Shown here: in pieces, positions 23,448-34,900 of the stretch | Layout: every line of letters begins with the position of its first letter | How positions within the stretch are numbered: the first letter of the stretch is position 1 | NCBI RefSeq assembly: GCF_037975245.1 | Contig: NC_092562.1 | Coordinates: 9,031,001-9,095,000, forward strand | DNA from: Apostichopus japonicus | Lineage: Eukaryota; Echinodermata; Holothuroidea; Aspidochirotida; Stichopodidae | Reading direction: 5' to 3' | DNA length: 64,000 bases | The notes under the pieces: model-generated | The model's input: the letters and a program-made list of their open reading frames with translations, nothing else | Database searches by the model: none | Told to the model about the DNA's origin: nothing | Program-made: the position numbers and the translations under genes

Positions 23448-23898
23448 GATTGAAATGCAATTTTCTGTAATGTAGCAAGTAACAGTGACAAGTAATTTGC
23501 ACTCGTACTGTAAGAGTGATGTGTAGGTTTGGTGAATACAACACCAGCTTTGGGGTGATACAAATTTCATTTTACCTAGTGCGGGATAAATTAAAGTTAC
23601 AATTAAATCTGAACTTGATGCAAACAACTAGTCATCCATTGTTCCACCTCCAAAGCTGAATTTGGTCGTCTGAACATTAAAAATTTGCCCTGATCGAAAT
23701 ATGAATTTCCTAGTGTCTTTGGTATATTTCCAATTTTGCAGTATTCAAAGTCAATGATTATAGATTTGGTTCACTTCTGTAAAAAAATATTATGAGAATT
23801 GCAGATTAAACAGCAACTCTCGAAAAGCCTACATCCAATACGCCCTTCCGTGCCACCCTCACCTAAATTCTTATTATTATTATTTTATACTAACTCAC
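23448..23898. other. Intron 2 of gene A, right of the BEL/Pao coding region
   Basis: The interval holds no coding frame. Its left part may contain a remnant of the 3' end of the retrotransposon, but I see no sequence matching the presumed 5' LTR. The right border is the GTGAGT donor of exon 2, read on the minus strand. Confidence 0.4.
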
Positions 23899-26800
23899 CT
23901 CAATGTCAGGCCTTTGGCTGTTGTTAAGCTTTGTATCATTGTCCTGATCAGTGAGAGCTTCTGATGGCTGTTCCACTGTTGTGGGTGTAGCTATCTGTGA
24001 GGTGATCATTGATGGCTCAGGCTTGCACAAATTGTAATCCTGAGAAGATTCCTGTGTGGTAGAAGAAGCATTTGTCCCTGTATGGATGTTGTTAGCGTCC
24101 TGGTCTTTGTCAGCTTTCCTGTCTGCATCAGTCTTACTAAAAGTAGCTTGTTCAGACTGATGAGACTCCTTCATTCCTTCTGTGCCAGTAGTTACTTCCA
24201 AACTTACAGTTGGGTTGATGTTGCCTTTATCTTGTTCTTGGTTCCTGTCTGCATCTGTCTTACTAAAAGTAGCTTGTTCAGACTGATCAGACTCAATTTC
24301 TTTGACAAGATCTTGAGAGGTTTTTGCTTCTGTTGGTCGTTTACCCTCAACAGCTCTCCTGGCTTCACCAGATCTACCACAATTTTCTTCTCCAGCTTGG
24401 TGTGCTGCATTCCCTCCTTCTGCACTGTTACTTGTCTGCTGTTCCATGGTGGGTGACATCCTTGGTACTGTTGGTTGCTCTGCCCCATCAGATTTCTTGG
24501 TTTCATCAGATCTACCACAATTTTCCTCATCAGATTGATGTCCCGCCTTCCTTCTCACTGCACTCTTACTATTTGTCAGAGGCTGATCTTCCTCAGTGGT
24601 TGGTGAGGTCTTTGGTACTGTTTGTAGTTCTTCCTCAAGGTTTTTAGTATCATCAGATCTACCACAATTTTCTTGTTCAGATTGATGTCCTGTCTTCCCT
24701 CTCACTGCACTCTTACTATTTGTCAGAGGCTGATCTTCCTCAGTGGTTGGTGAGGTATTTTGTACTGTCTGTAGTTCTTCCTCAAGGTTCTTAGTATTAT
24801 CAGATCTACCACCATTTTCTTGTTCAGCTTGATGTGATGTGTTCCCTTCTACTGCGCTGTTACTTGTAAGAGGTTGATCTTCCGCAGTGGTTGATGAGGT
24901 CTTTGGTACTGTTTGTAGTTCTTCCTCAAGGTTGTTAGTATCATCAGATCTACCACCATTTACTTGTTCAGCTTGCTGTAATGTGTTCCCTTCTACTGCG
25001 CTGTTACTTGTAAGAGGTTGATCTTCCGCAGTGGTTGGTGAGGTCTTTGGTACTGTTTGTAGTTCTTCCTCAAGGTTTTTAGTATCATCAGATCTACCAC
25101 AATTTTCTTGTTCAGATTGATGTCCTGTCTTCCCTCTCACTGCACTCTTACTATTTGTCAGAGGCTGATCTTCCTCAGTGGTTGGTGAGGTATTTTGTAC
25201 TGTCTGTAGTTCTTCCTCAAGGTTCTTAGTATTATCAGATCTACCACCATTTTCTTGTTCAGCTTGATGTGATGTGTTCCCTTCTACTGCGCTGTTACTT
25301 GTAAGAGGTTGATCTTCCGCAGTGGTTGATGAGGTCTTTGGTACTGTTTGTAGTTCTTCCTCAAGGTTGTTAGTATCATCAGATCTACCACCATTTACTT
25401 GTTCAGCTTGCTGTAATGTGTTCCCTTCTACTGCGCTGTTACTTGTAAGAGGTTGATCTTCCGCAGTGGTTGGTGAGGTCTTTGGTACTGTTTGTAGTTC
25501 TTCCTCAAGGTTTTTAGTATCATCAGATCTACCACAATTTTCTTGTTCAGATTGATGTCCTGTCTTCCCTCTCACTGCACTCTTACTATTTGTCAGAGGC
25601 TGATCTTCCTCAGTGGTTGGTGAGGTATTTTGTACTGTCTGTAGTTCTTCCTCAAGGTTCTTAGTATTATCAGATCTACCACCATTTTCTTGTTCAGCTT
25701 GATGTGATGTGTTCCCTTCTACTGCGCTGTTACTTGTAAGAGGTTGATCTTCCGCAGTGGTTGATGAGGTCTTTGGTACTGTTTGTAGTTCTTCCTCAAG
25801 GTTGTTAGTATCATCAGATCTACCACCATTTACTTGTTCAGCTTGCTGTAATGTGTTCCCTTCTACTGCGCTGTTACTTGTAAGAGGTTGATCTTCCGCA
25901 GTGGTTGGTGAGGTCTTTGGTACTGTTTGTAGTTCTTCCTCAAGGTTTTTAGTATCATCAGATCTACCACAATTTTCTTGTTCAGATTGATGTCCTGTCT
26001 TCCCTCTCACTGCACTCTTACTATTTGTCAGAGGCTGATCTTCCTCAGTGGTTGGTGAGGTATTTTGTACTGTCTGTAGTTCTTCCTCAAGGTTCTTAGT
26101 ATTATCAGATCTACCACCATTTACTTGTTCAGCTTGATGTGATGTATTTCCTTCGACTGCACTGTTACTTGTAATAGGTTGATCTTCCTCAGTGGTTGGT
26201 GAGGTCTTTGGTACTGTTTGTAGTTCTTCCTCAAGGTTTTTAGTATCATCAGATCTACCACAATTTTCTTGTTCAGATTGATGTCCTGTCTTCCCTCTCA
26301 CTGCACTCTTACTATTTGTCAGAGGCTGATCTTCCTCAGTGGTTGGTGAGGTATTTTGTACTGTCTGTAGTTCTTCCTCAAGGTTCTTAGTATTATCAGA
26401 TCTACCACCATTTTCTTGTTCAGCTTGATGTGATGTATTTCCTTCGACTGCACTGTTACTTGTAATAGGTTGATCTTCCTCAGTGGTTGGTGAGGTCTTT
26501 GGTACTGTTGATTGGTCTTCCTCACAGTTCTTAGCTTTATCAGATCTACCTCCTTTAAGATCAAGAGCTGCTTTCTCCTCTACTGCGATGCCACTTGCAG
26601 AAGTCGTTTCTTGACCATCTTCTTTGCAGGTGGGTGAGGTCTTTACTTCTGTTGTTTGTTCTTCCTCATCAGATGTTTTGATATCATCAGATATTTCATG
26701 AATGTCTTGCTCAGTCTGATGTGCTTTCTTCCCTCCTATTGCATCATTACTTGTTGATGACAGATCTTCTTCAATGGCAGGTGAGATCTTTGCTTCTGTT

Positions 26801-27470
26801 GGTTGCTCTGTGTCATCAGATCTCTTGGTACAGTCAGATCTACTGCACTCTTCTGATTCCAACTGAAATGTTGGTTTTCCTCCTACTGCAGTTGTAGAAG
26901 GCTGATTTTCCGTGATGGTGAGTGCTGGCTTTACTTCTGTTGGTCGATATTCCTCATCCAATTTCTTGGCATCATCAAATCTTCCACAATCTTCTTGTTC
27001 TGCCTTCTCAGGTTCAATTTCAGCATCCTTTGTAAGATCCAAACTTTCATGAACTTCATGATCAGATTGATGTGATGTGTCTGATGTGTCTCCTTGTACA
27101 TCGGTTCTTAGAAAGCTCAGATCCTCATCTTTGCTAGATGAATTCTTAGCTCCCTCTTGCATCATTCTCATATCAGATCCACCGCAAAGCTGTTGTGCAG
27201 ATTGATGAACTGCCTCCTCTTGATTCGAAGAAGGCAGACTGCTGTGTTCTTTCAATTCTTTTCCATCATCAGCTTTGTCTTGACTTTTCCTTAGCTCAAC
27301 ATTTCCACTTGGGGCTCCTGAAGTTGTAAATCCACTGTACTTTGCATCAGAATCATGAAGATGTTCCACTCTATTGGCTTGTAGCAGGGCATCCCTCCTT
27401 GCTCTTTGTCTTAAGATTTTCAGTATGTTCTTCCTCTGCTGTGCTGGCTGATGCGAGTCTTGATGGGTTC
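23899..27470 (-). CDS. Gene A exon 2: acidic repeat exon
   Basis: The exon is 3,572 nt long. Its acceptor TTTTTTCAG lies just before 27470 and the donor GTGAGT just after 23899. It receives a split Gly codon from exon 1 (phase 1) and ends at phase 0 with Ile-Glu, matching exon 3. The start is basic and helical (RKNILKILRQRARRDALL). Then come acidic, Ser/Thr-rich sequence and tandem units of 48-49 residues with NLEEELQTVPKTSPTTEEDQ, SAVRGKTGHQSEQENCGRSD and variants. A typical unit has 9-10 acidic and 2-6 basic residues. The end has degenerate units (SDQSEQATFSKTDADR, twice). No known domain is recognised. A frame starting at an in-frame ATG a little upstream of the acceptor (27495) exists, but the splice model explains the sequence better. 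Confidence 0.85.
24600..26500 (-). repeat. Coding tandem repeat with 435-bp higher-order unit
   Basis: Units of 144-147 bp are arranged in a three-unit higher-order repeat of exactly 435 bp. The landmark GCTTGCTGTAATGTG (plus strand) occurs at 24971, 25406 and 25841, two steps of 435 bp. The three subunits differ by QTVQNTSP, QTVPKTSPTTAED and QTVPKTSSTTAED. The three copies look almost identical at the DNA level, so amplification is recent or maintained by gene conversion. Confidence 0.88.
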
Positions 27471-28415
27471 CTGAAAAAAGAGAATATTTTGCCATAGCTC
27501 AAATCAATAAACAGATATTAAAGGTATCAATTAACCATACCCATACAACATTGTGTCAATAATAGCTTAAAATGTTGTTCAAACTGTCCTAATCAATTGT
27601 TCCATTTGAAACATCCTTTATCTGCTTGTTTGGGAACTGCACATATTTGTGAGAATTTTTCTTCACATGTAGGCCTACATCAAACTGCACTGGCACTGAC
27701 AGACAATAATTTACTGGGGAATTTGAACACAAACCATTAGTAGTCATATAAGTAGTTGTCAAAGATAAAGTCAGCCAGTATGACAAAAACAAAATGTCAG
27801 TAACAATTTTAAAATACCAAGATTACCAGGTAAACTAGACTAGTGCACATGATAGTAACCCTTGAACAGTCCTAAGCCCTCATTGAGTAGGTACTTACGG
27901 TTTATGCCATGTCTATATCTTAATTCTGCTTGTTTGAAATCAGGACACAAATGTGTGTATTTTTTAGTAAAGTTTATACAATAATTTTTTATCTTCTTAT
28001 TTAAGTGACTTTCACTACCAAAAGGTCTAACATGCCATATAGACTGCCCAATTATTGAGCTTAGTTAATTTTTTTTAAAAAAGAAATCATGGGCGAGGTA
28101 GCCTTACATATGTCCCTATACAGCTACACAGATCAAGTCAATCTTTTAAACATTTTGAAATGTTATACTTTGAATTGAATAGTGTGTTGCCCTCTGAGCT
28201 CATCTATAGCACTCTGATTTACTGAAAATGTTTTCAATAAATATGGTCAAAGTTTTATTTATTTTTTATTATTTTTATTTCATGTACAAAAGATATAAGT
28301 GTCTGCTTGTGTCTCCATGAGTATGACAGTAACATTTCTAGTTAAATGTAAGTAGTAGTATCAAACCATATAACAGCTACTGCAGGCCTAGGCTATATTG
28401 CAACTATAATCAAAC

Positions 28416-29150
28416 CAGGCTTGGGGTAATCGTAATCGATTACAATCGATCACATTTTTTGAAGTAAACGTAATCGATTACTTTTGTGAAAATCACAAAG
28501 TAATCGTAATCGATTACAAGGGCAAAGTAATCGTAATTGTACCACATTTATGATTGCAGTGAAATTTGAATGAGAAGGGCAAAATTTTTAGAAATGATTA
28601 AAACTAATTCTCACTATTGGCTTTTAGTGTGACCAAAGAAGTGTTCCTGCTTCTAGAATTCTCTAGCACAATAAACTTATACTAAGAAGTACTGGGGATT
28701 TGATCGCCATATTCAAGGATTTTTTATCACCTGAATTATTCTGTTCAATACTGCCTCTCAGCGTTCACAATCCTTTTGCATACACAACTGGTTGACATTA
28801 GTTGACATGGTGTGCTGATTATAGAAAATTATTTCATTAGTATATTAAACACTTAACAAATAAATGTGTAATGCCTGGTAGGAATTGTAGATATACTTCC
28901 ACAATTTTGTCCGTATATACTGTAAATGCCCTTCCTTTGCCCTATTCCATTGCCCTTTTTCCCGGCAGAGAGTTATATTAAACAGATATGCAGAGGATTG
29001 TGCAAGTAACCACAATGTAATCGTGATTGTTATCACGATTACATTACAATGTAATCGTAATCGATTACTTAAACTTTAGGCTGTAATCGTAATCATACAT
29101 TCTCAAGTAATCGTAATTGATTACATTCAGATGTAATCGCCCCAAGCCTG
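28416..29150. mobile_element. hAT-type non-autonomous element with subterminal TAATCGTAATCGATTAC repeats
   Basis: The ends are inverse complements over CAGGCTTGGGG, and an exact 8-bp direct repeat AATCAAAC flanks the 735-bp element at 28408-28415 and 29151-29158. Near both ends the word GTAATCGTAATCGATTAC and close variants occur repeatedly and in both orientations (about 28430-28530 and 29015-29140). Clusters of short subterminal repeats are typical transposase-binding arrangements of hAT elements. There is no transposase frame, so mobility would need an enzyme supplied elsewhere. Confidence 0.88.
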
Positions 29151-30410
29151 AATCAAACCAATAATTTAACAGTTCTTGAAATGTTGTTTTGTGCTTACCA
29201 ACTAATTTGAGCCAAAATAGCATTGAACAAAGTGAAATTGGCACTGCTGACATTGTCTACCAACATATAACAAAAATATGAAGTCAATGCAAGGTAGAGC
29301 TATGGTGAAATTTTCCTTTTTAGGTTTTCACATTATGTCCAGACCTACTTATTAATATGGATATTACCTGCACCAAATCAATAGGGTCCATTAATAGATT
29401 ATGGGATCTTTGTGCCAAGAATCAACCCAAACCAATTTATGGATCTTGGGATTCCCTGTTTAGCCAAAATATCATTTCACCCTGCCCGTAATGAATATTT
29501 CTTCTCCAAAATGAAATGGCAGAGAAATGTTTTAATATATAGAATACAAACAAATCTATCTCAAATATATAAATGTCCCTACAAGGTATCAATATGAAGA
29601 AATGCATTTTTAACTATTTCACTTAAGTGCCGCCCACTCATTAATATGTAGGTTATCAGCACGGAAGTGAATAGGAGCTATCAATATGTCACAGGATACC
29701 ATTATGCCAAAAATCAACTCAACCAATTTCATGGTTCAGGGGATTTCATGCTTGAAAGGATGATATCAACCAAAATATCATTTGACGCTGCCTCTAATGA
29801 ATATTCAACCAATCCAAATAGATAATATTGTCTATCAACATATCTATTGCCAATATCAAGACAATAAAGGTTGTACTTGTCTAGAGGGAAGGTTATGGAA
29901 AAATTGAATTATAAGTTTTCCACTGTAAGTATTGCCCTCTCATTAATATGAATATATACGTACCAAAATCAATAGGGACCATCACTGGGTCATGGGATAT
30001 CATTTTGTCAAGAATCAATTGAACACAAATGACTGTTGTTGAGATTTCTTGTTTACAAGCTTAGGCATCACATACATGACAGCACATGCTATTATGAACG
30101 AATAAGTTGTTTAATAGAATTGGAAAACAAATGTCCCTGAATAGAATATAGCAAAACATTAAGTGAGGATCTGGTTGCCATGATTAACTTCAAGTATTTT
30201 ACATTCAACCTGAAACTATGTAAAGTCTTCTTTAATGTGATTGGAATGTGTGAAAAACTCCAGTGATCAATTCTCCAAAAATACAGATTATATGAGGATA
30301 AATAGAGTAACTTGAAAACAATACTTGGATCACTAAGTACTATTTTTCAAAAGCATGATTTAAAGATTTGGCAAAATGTAATACAAAATCCAGTAAAATT
30401 ACATCAAAGT

Positions 30411-30559
30411 GGTTATTTTTACGACCAGGAGTAACAATACTTTCTGGTTACGCATGCGCAGTTGCTTTATTTACTTTACTGCGCATGCGTAACCGGAAAT
30501 TCGCCGATGTCGTAAGAATAGTTAATAAATAATTGTTTCTCCTGGTCGTAAGAATAGCC
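30411..30559. mobile_element. 149-bp nested fold-back element (MITE-like)
   Basis: The outer arms are about 24 bp and imperfect; both share TTACGACCAGGAG read inward. A second, inner pair of arms at 30441-30462 and 30478-30499 is 22 bp with one mismatch and contains GGTTACGCATGCGCAGT, separated by a 15-bp loop. The whole unit can fold into a two-tier hairpin. The inner arms contain GCGCATGCGT-type words close to the NRF-1 binding consensus. No target duplication was resolved, so the transposon family is open. Confidence 0.7.
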
Positions 30560-31276
30560 GCGGCCAAATTACATACTGCCTTGTGATTTTCTTATCAAAA
30601 CTTGATATCTTAATACCAGTGTATGAATTAATTTATTGAATTTGTAAAATATTTATTGGCTATGCAACTTGGTATTATACTTAGTAATAGCCTTTACATA
30701 TTTTGCAATTATCTTGGCTATTTTGATCCCACCATTCAAAATACATCTCATTGGCATGGATTCATAGCAACTTTTTGCCAATGTTTACTTTGCTTGGCTA
30801 CATCTGTCCTGTAGTAGGCCTACTACTGCAACCTACAGTACTGTAGTAACATGTTGGAACTTAGCCCTAACAGTAACACATTTACTTTCATTACTAACGT
30901 GTATACAATAAACTATTCTTTCACTGACATTGCTAGTACTATCTAGTAGTATAAATCCAGTTGACTATGACGTCACTAAACTGTAGGCTATGGGCCTACT
31001 GTTGCATGGCTATCATATGTTAGCCTAACATTGTAAGTCTATTTAATTACTATAGCCTACGCTGTTATGCTTAGTAACAGTGCTGGCTTTACTGTTGTTG
31101 ATTTTACATCATTCATTACGGTTAACAATCACAACTCCACATGAATTATAAAGTAAGCCTAAACTTGTTGACACGTGTAACATCATGTCACGCTGCACTA
31201 AAACTCATAAATGCAATTGGCAAGTCATAATTTCAGATCGTTTGTCAAGGCTTCATTGACATGTTAGGCTACTTAC

Positions 31277-31364
31277 CTTCATCTTCTCTTTTGTCATTAC
31301 TGTGCAACAAGACCTGCACAAGGTCACTTGCTCCCTTCAAAATCCACAAAGTTGTTACAATCAT
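31277..31364 (-). CDS. Gene A exon 1: start codon and first 29 residues
   Basis: On the minus strand an ATG at 31364-31362 opens 88 nt, ending at a strong donor GTAAGT. The encoded segment starts Met-Ile-Val-Thr-Thr-Leu-Trp-Ile-Leu-Lys and ends Asp-Lys-Arg-Glu-Asp-Glu plus one base. That base completes a Gly codon with the first two bases of exon 2, giving EDEG followed by THQDSHQP. The first 20 residues are hydrophobic with an early Lys. They could be a helix or weak signal-like segment, but the nuclear-type tail of the protein argues against secretion. The exon lies next to a GC-richer stretch with promoter-like motifs. Further 5' untranslated exons are possible. Confidence 0.7.
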
Positions 31365-31399
31365 TCTTGGAAATGAAATATAAACCAAACTGGCTTAGC

Positions 31400-31900
31400 T
31401 ACTCGCTAGCTAGATTGCACCACTAGCGATGTTCAGTAAGTTGATAGACTGTATTTAGGGTGAATTTTCCAGAAGCCTGTAGGTATTCCAAGTGCTACTC
31501 CACCGCGCCAATGTCCAATGCAATGTGTCCGCACGACGTACGTACGCACGGTCACCCTAACTAAACTTGCTTCCAACGTACGTTCAGTCAGTATAGTACA
31601 CGGCAGAGTGTGCGGTTGCTATGAGGCGGCAGCGCCATGGAAACGAAACAGTGCATGTTTTTACGTCAGTTTCATTGGTCGAAAATCATAGGCACTGTCC
31701 ATTGCGCGGGACACGATGCCGACAATAAAATAAACAGCCCAAGACACTAAGCAGCGTACTTATGTGTGTACGTGTGCCATAGAAATCAATTTCTATGACG
31801 TGTGCACAGCTAGACAGGGTAGGCTGTTGCAGTTTCCAACCATGGCAACCGCATCGGGCATGGTACTATTGCGCATGCACCGAAATTGGACGGTAGGCAA
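31400..31900 (-). promoter_or_regulatory. Candidate promoter region of gene A
   Basis: Directly upstream of exon 1 the sequence becomes richer in CpG than its surroundings (for example ACGACGTACGTACGCACG near 31535-31552). TGCGCATGCAC at 31870-31880 is one base away from the NRF-1 consensus. GGCAAC and GGAAAC half-sites near 31640 and 31845 resemble parts of RFX X-boxes, but their spacing does not fit the consensus. There is no clear TATA box. The assignment rests on position and composition only. Confidence 0.35.
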
Positions 31901-34900
31901 ATATAGTCCTGGGGCTTAAACCACGGACGGCAAAATCGATCATGATTTGTAAACTAGTATGTTTAAACTTGATCAAATAATGGACGTAGGCCTTCTCTAC
32001 GGCAGTTCTTAATTCTTCACCTGATCCTCTGTAAAACAGAGTGCCATATGTAGGGCAATTATACTCTTAGTCATACTTCATAACCGATTATCTTTTAAAT
32101 TTTCGATTGTATAGAATTCGATTTAAATATTTTGATTTCATACCCTTGAAATTTCGACAAAAACGCGAAATTCTGACTTGATAAATGGAACATTCGATAA
32201 AAAAAAATACGTTTACGAATTTATGCATATTTCCTCATAAAATGTCACAACATCAATTTGATGAAAGTCGAAATTTTGACATTAGATTATATATTGAAAA
32301 TAATGAATATTGAAATTTTACAAATATTGGAATACTATGTCAACATTTTGAAATAGCCAGATGCATGTGGAAATCTCCAGAAAAGATGGAAATGTCAGAA
32401 AAGTTTACACTATTAAGAAACTAATCACTGATGTTTAGGGATAAGAAGTCAAACTTACAATAAAACGTTGGAAACATAATTTTAAGCATGTAGTGACTAA
32501 ATATAAAACAATAGAAATTTTTGGATGGTTTCTCAAACAATACATTGAAATTTGGATTATCTCTCAAAATGTTGACTTTTTATGTTGAAAAAAAACTTTT
32601 CAGATGCAATAGTCTAAATTTTGGTATATAGTTGAAGTTTAGGAAAAATAGGAAATTTAAGATAAAAGTTGAAATATCGACATATAGCCCAAATTTTCAG
32701 ATTGTAATTTTTTGTGTCAAACTTGTCAAACTTTTGGTATAGAAAGTAGATCATTCTGTAGATCTGTTGGTTTACTTGTACCATGGAGGTAAAACAGTTT
32801 TACCTCCATGGTTTAATTATAATCGTCTTAGCTAGGACATGTTTTGTTAAGAGCATCTATACTGAGGCAAACAAATTACTAACATTCAGAAATTGAAAGT
32901 CTTACATCATCAAAAGCTCTAAGGAAGCACAAACTAAAGACTTTGCAAATATGTTAAAGTGACAGCAATCTAGAGTTTCTTGATGGGATATGATTTTTTT
33001 TTTCGCTAGAACTTACAGTGGATAATGCCACATGTATAATGTGTACAGAACCAGTTAATCTAGCTGCATCGTTTGTTGAATACAGAGGTTATAATAAAGG
33101 GTTAGCCTCTGCCATATCCTTAGAGTCGTCAAGATTTGCAGCGTCAACAGCAGAGAGTAGCCTGAAACACCTAATTGTGACATGCAAGGGCGTCTTGAAC
33201 GATACAAGTTAAGGGAATTACAGGTCCTCATGGTATATGAAATGCCACAGCATAATATGGAAAGACCACTTCTACGATTGGGTGGAATGTTGGACATTAT
33301 GCTATTGCACAGGAATTTCAACAGAGTACAAATTCCAGGTACTCCACATAGGATGCTGAAACCATTGTTCAGTTGAAAACTAACTTTAGGTGCCACATAT
33401 CATGTATGTGGTATTGTATATGCATTACGAAAACTGATATTTACATGCCTTTAATGCAAACATATTGGTGTTTCATATTGTAGCTGTAGCTACACTACTT
33501 TTCATAATAGCACCAACCATTGGCGAATGTGTTTCACCTTGTAGGAAAGAAATACTATGATTGAGATGTGCAGATGAGTTTATGCGTGACTCATAGGCCT
33601 ATGTTTGATGTTGATACGTCAGTGCTTATTTTACCTTTTGAAAGCATACCATATGATCAGATTTCTTTAGTTATTAGCTATTGCAACGTGTGGATTCGTT
33701 GCACTGTTTAGTTTTTGTAACAGGATATATGAGTTTCACTCGTAAAATATTCTTTCTTTTATGCTTTCTATATTAATGACGTAAGATTCTTGTCATGAAA
33801 TATTTTTTGTTGCTTTTGAAGTTTACCAACTTCACTATACTTTATAGTAACATCTTGTTCAAAAGTGTTTAACGGCGAGAGTGATGTCATGAAGTGATAT
33901 TATACCTCCTATCAAACCCTTTCATGGTCTTCAACCCTTTGCACTTCAACCCTTTGCACCTTCGACTCCCGTTGATTTCCCCGTTTCCCCCGTTGATTTC
34001 CACGGTTCCCGAATAAAGAAATACATTAGAAATTGTTCGGTCCATTTTTAGACGTCTAGTTTAGGAAACCTCATTTTCAGACACAGAAAAACATAAACAA
34101 ACATTAGGACCACGTGTTCTTTTCTTTCTTTCTCACTCATGATTGGTTCATTCAATGATAGATTTGATGAATCTTGATGTTCCGATGCAGGTAATATTGA
34201 AACTTCTCGGCACGTCTTTATTGAGGCAAATCAGTTCTGGAAAAGGGATCAACCAGTGCGCACGGTCAGTATATTTTGGCCACATAATTTATGCCTATTT
34301 ATTGTTTCCAATCAGTGTCTTGAAGTAATTTGTTTTATTGAACAAATTGCATCAATGAGAGAATGAATCATCTTGAAATCAACAGAACGTTTTTTTAATC
34401 ATTTATTTGAGTGGAGCTAGGCTTCCGAAGTAGCTATAGCCTACCAAATAATATTCCCCAGGGGCAACGATATAGTACCAGCTCTACCGAGCTACAGGCG
34501 TAATTCTAGACAAACTGAGAAAACATCAGTGAGACAGTTTAAGCCTTAGGTCGGAACAACAATGAATAAGTTATTATGGAGCACCGGTACATTGACGGGG
34601 TACCCTGTAGTAATTGAGCCACTTTTCCAGTCGTACTTTTTTCAGTGCTTGCCAACTTCACAATTTATATTTTTAACATTACGTCCAGAGTCAAAGCTAC
34701 CTGTTTTGCATTCTGATCATCAACTCTGAGATAGGGGGTCTGGTGAGTCATGGCTCAGTCCTCATAAAGGACTGGTGTGCACAGGATTTAAAAAGTTGTG
34801 AGGGATGGGGGTTGGGTAGAGGACAAATACTAAATTCCACAACTGATTTAGGTTGTGACATGAACTGTAATGAAAGGACCTGAGGCAAATCAAAGCTTTA

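Larger units (their letters stand above)
27471..31276 (-). other. Intron 1 of gene A
   Basis: The 3.8-kb intron lies between the exon 1 donor GTAAGT and the exon 2 acceptor. It carries a hAT-like element (28416-29150) and a fold-back element (30411-30559), annotated separately. The stretch 29270-30110 is AT-rich with loosely repeated phrases such as TTAATATG and AATATCATTT, suggesting old degenerate repeats. No other exon is evident. Confidence 0.65.

Noticed and set aside
24082-24647. Plus-strand and second minus-strand frames inside the acidic exon
   Set aside because: They overlap the 3.6-kb exon in other frames, and low-complexity repeats easily give such shadows.
31617-31860. RFX X-box pair in the promoter of gene A, implying a ciliary gene
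   Set aside because: Half-sites GGCAAC and GGAAAC exist, but spacing and orientation do not meet the X-box consensus.
33018-33376. Possible plus-strand exon starting MDNATCIMC and an overlapping 64-codon frame
   Set aside because: There is an acceptor-like site before it, but no partner exon, clear donor or recognisable domain; it is mentioned only within the intergenic entry.
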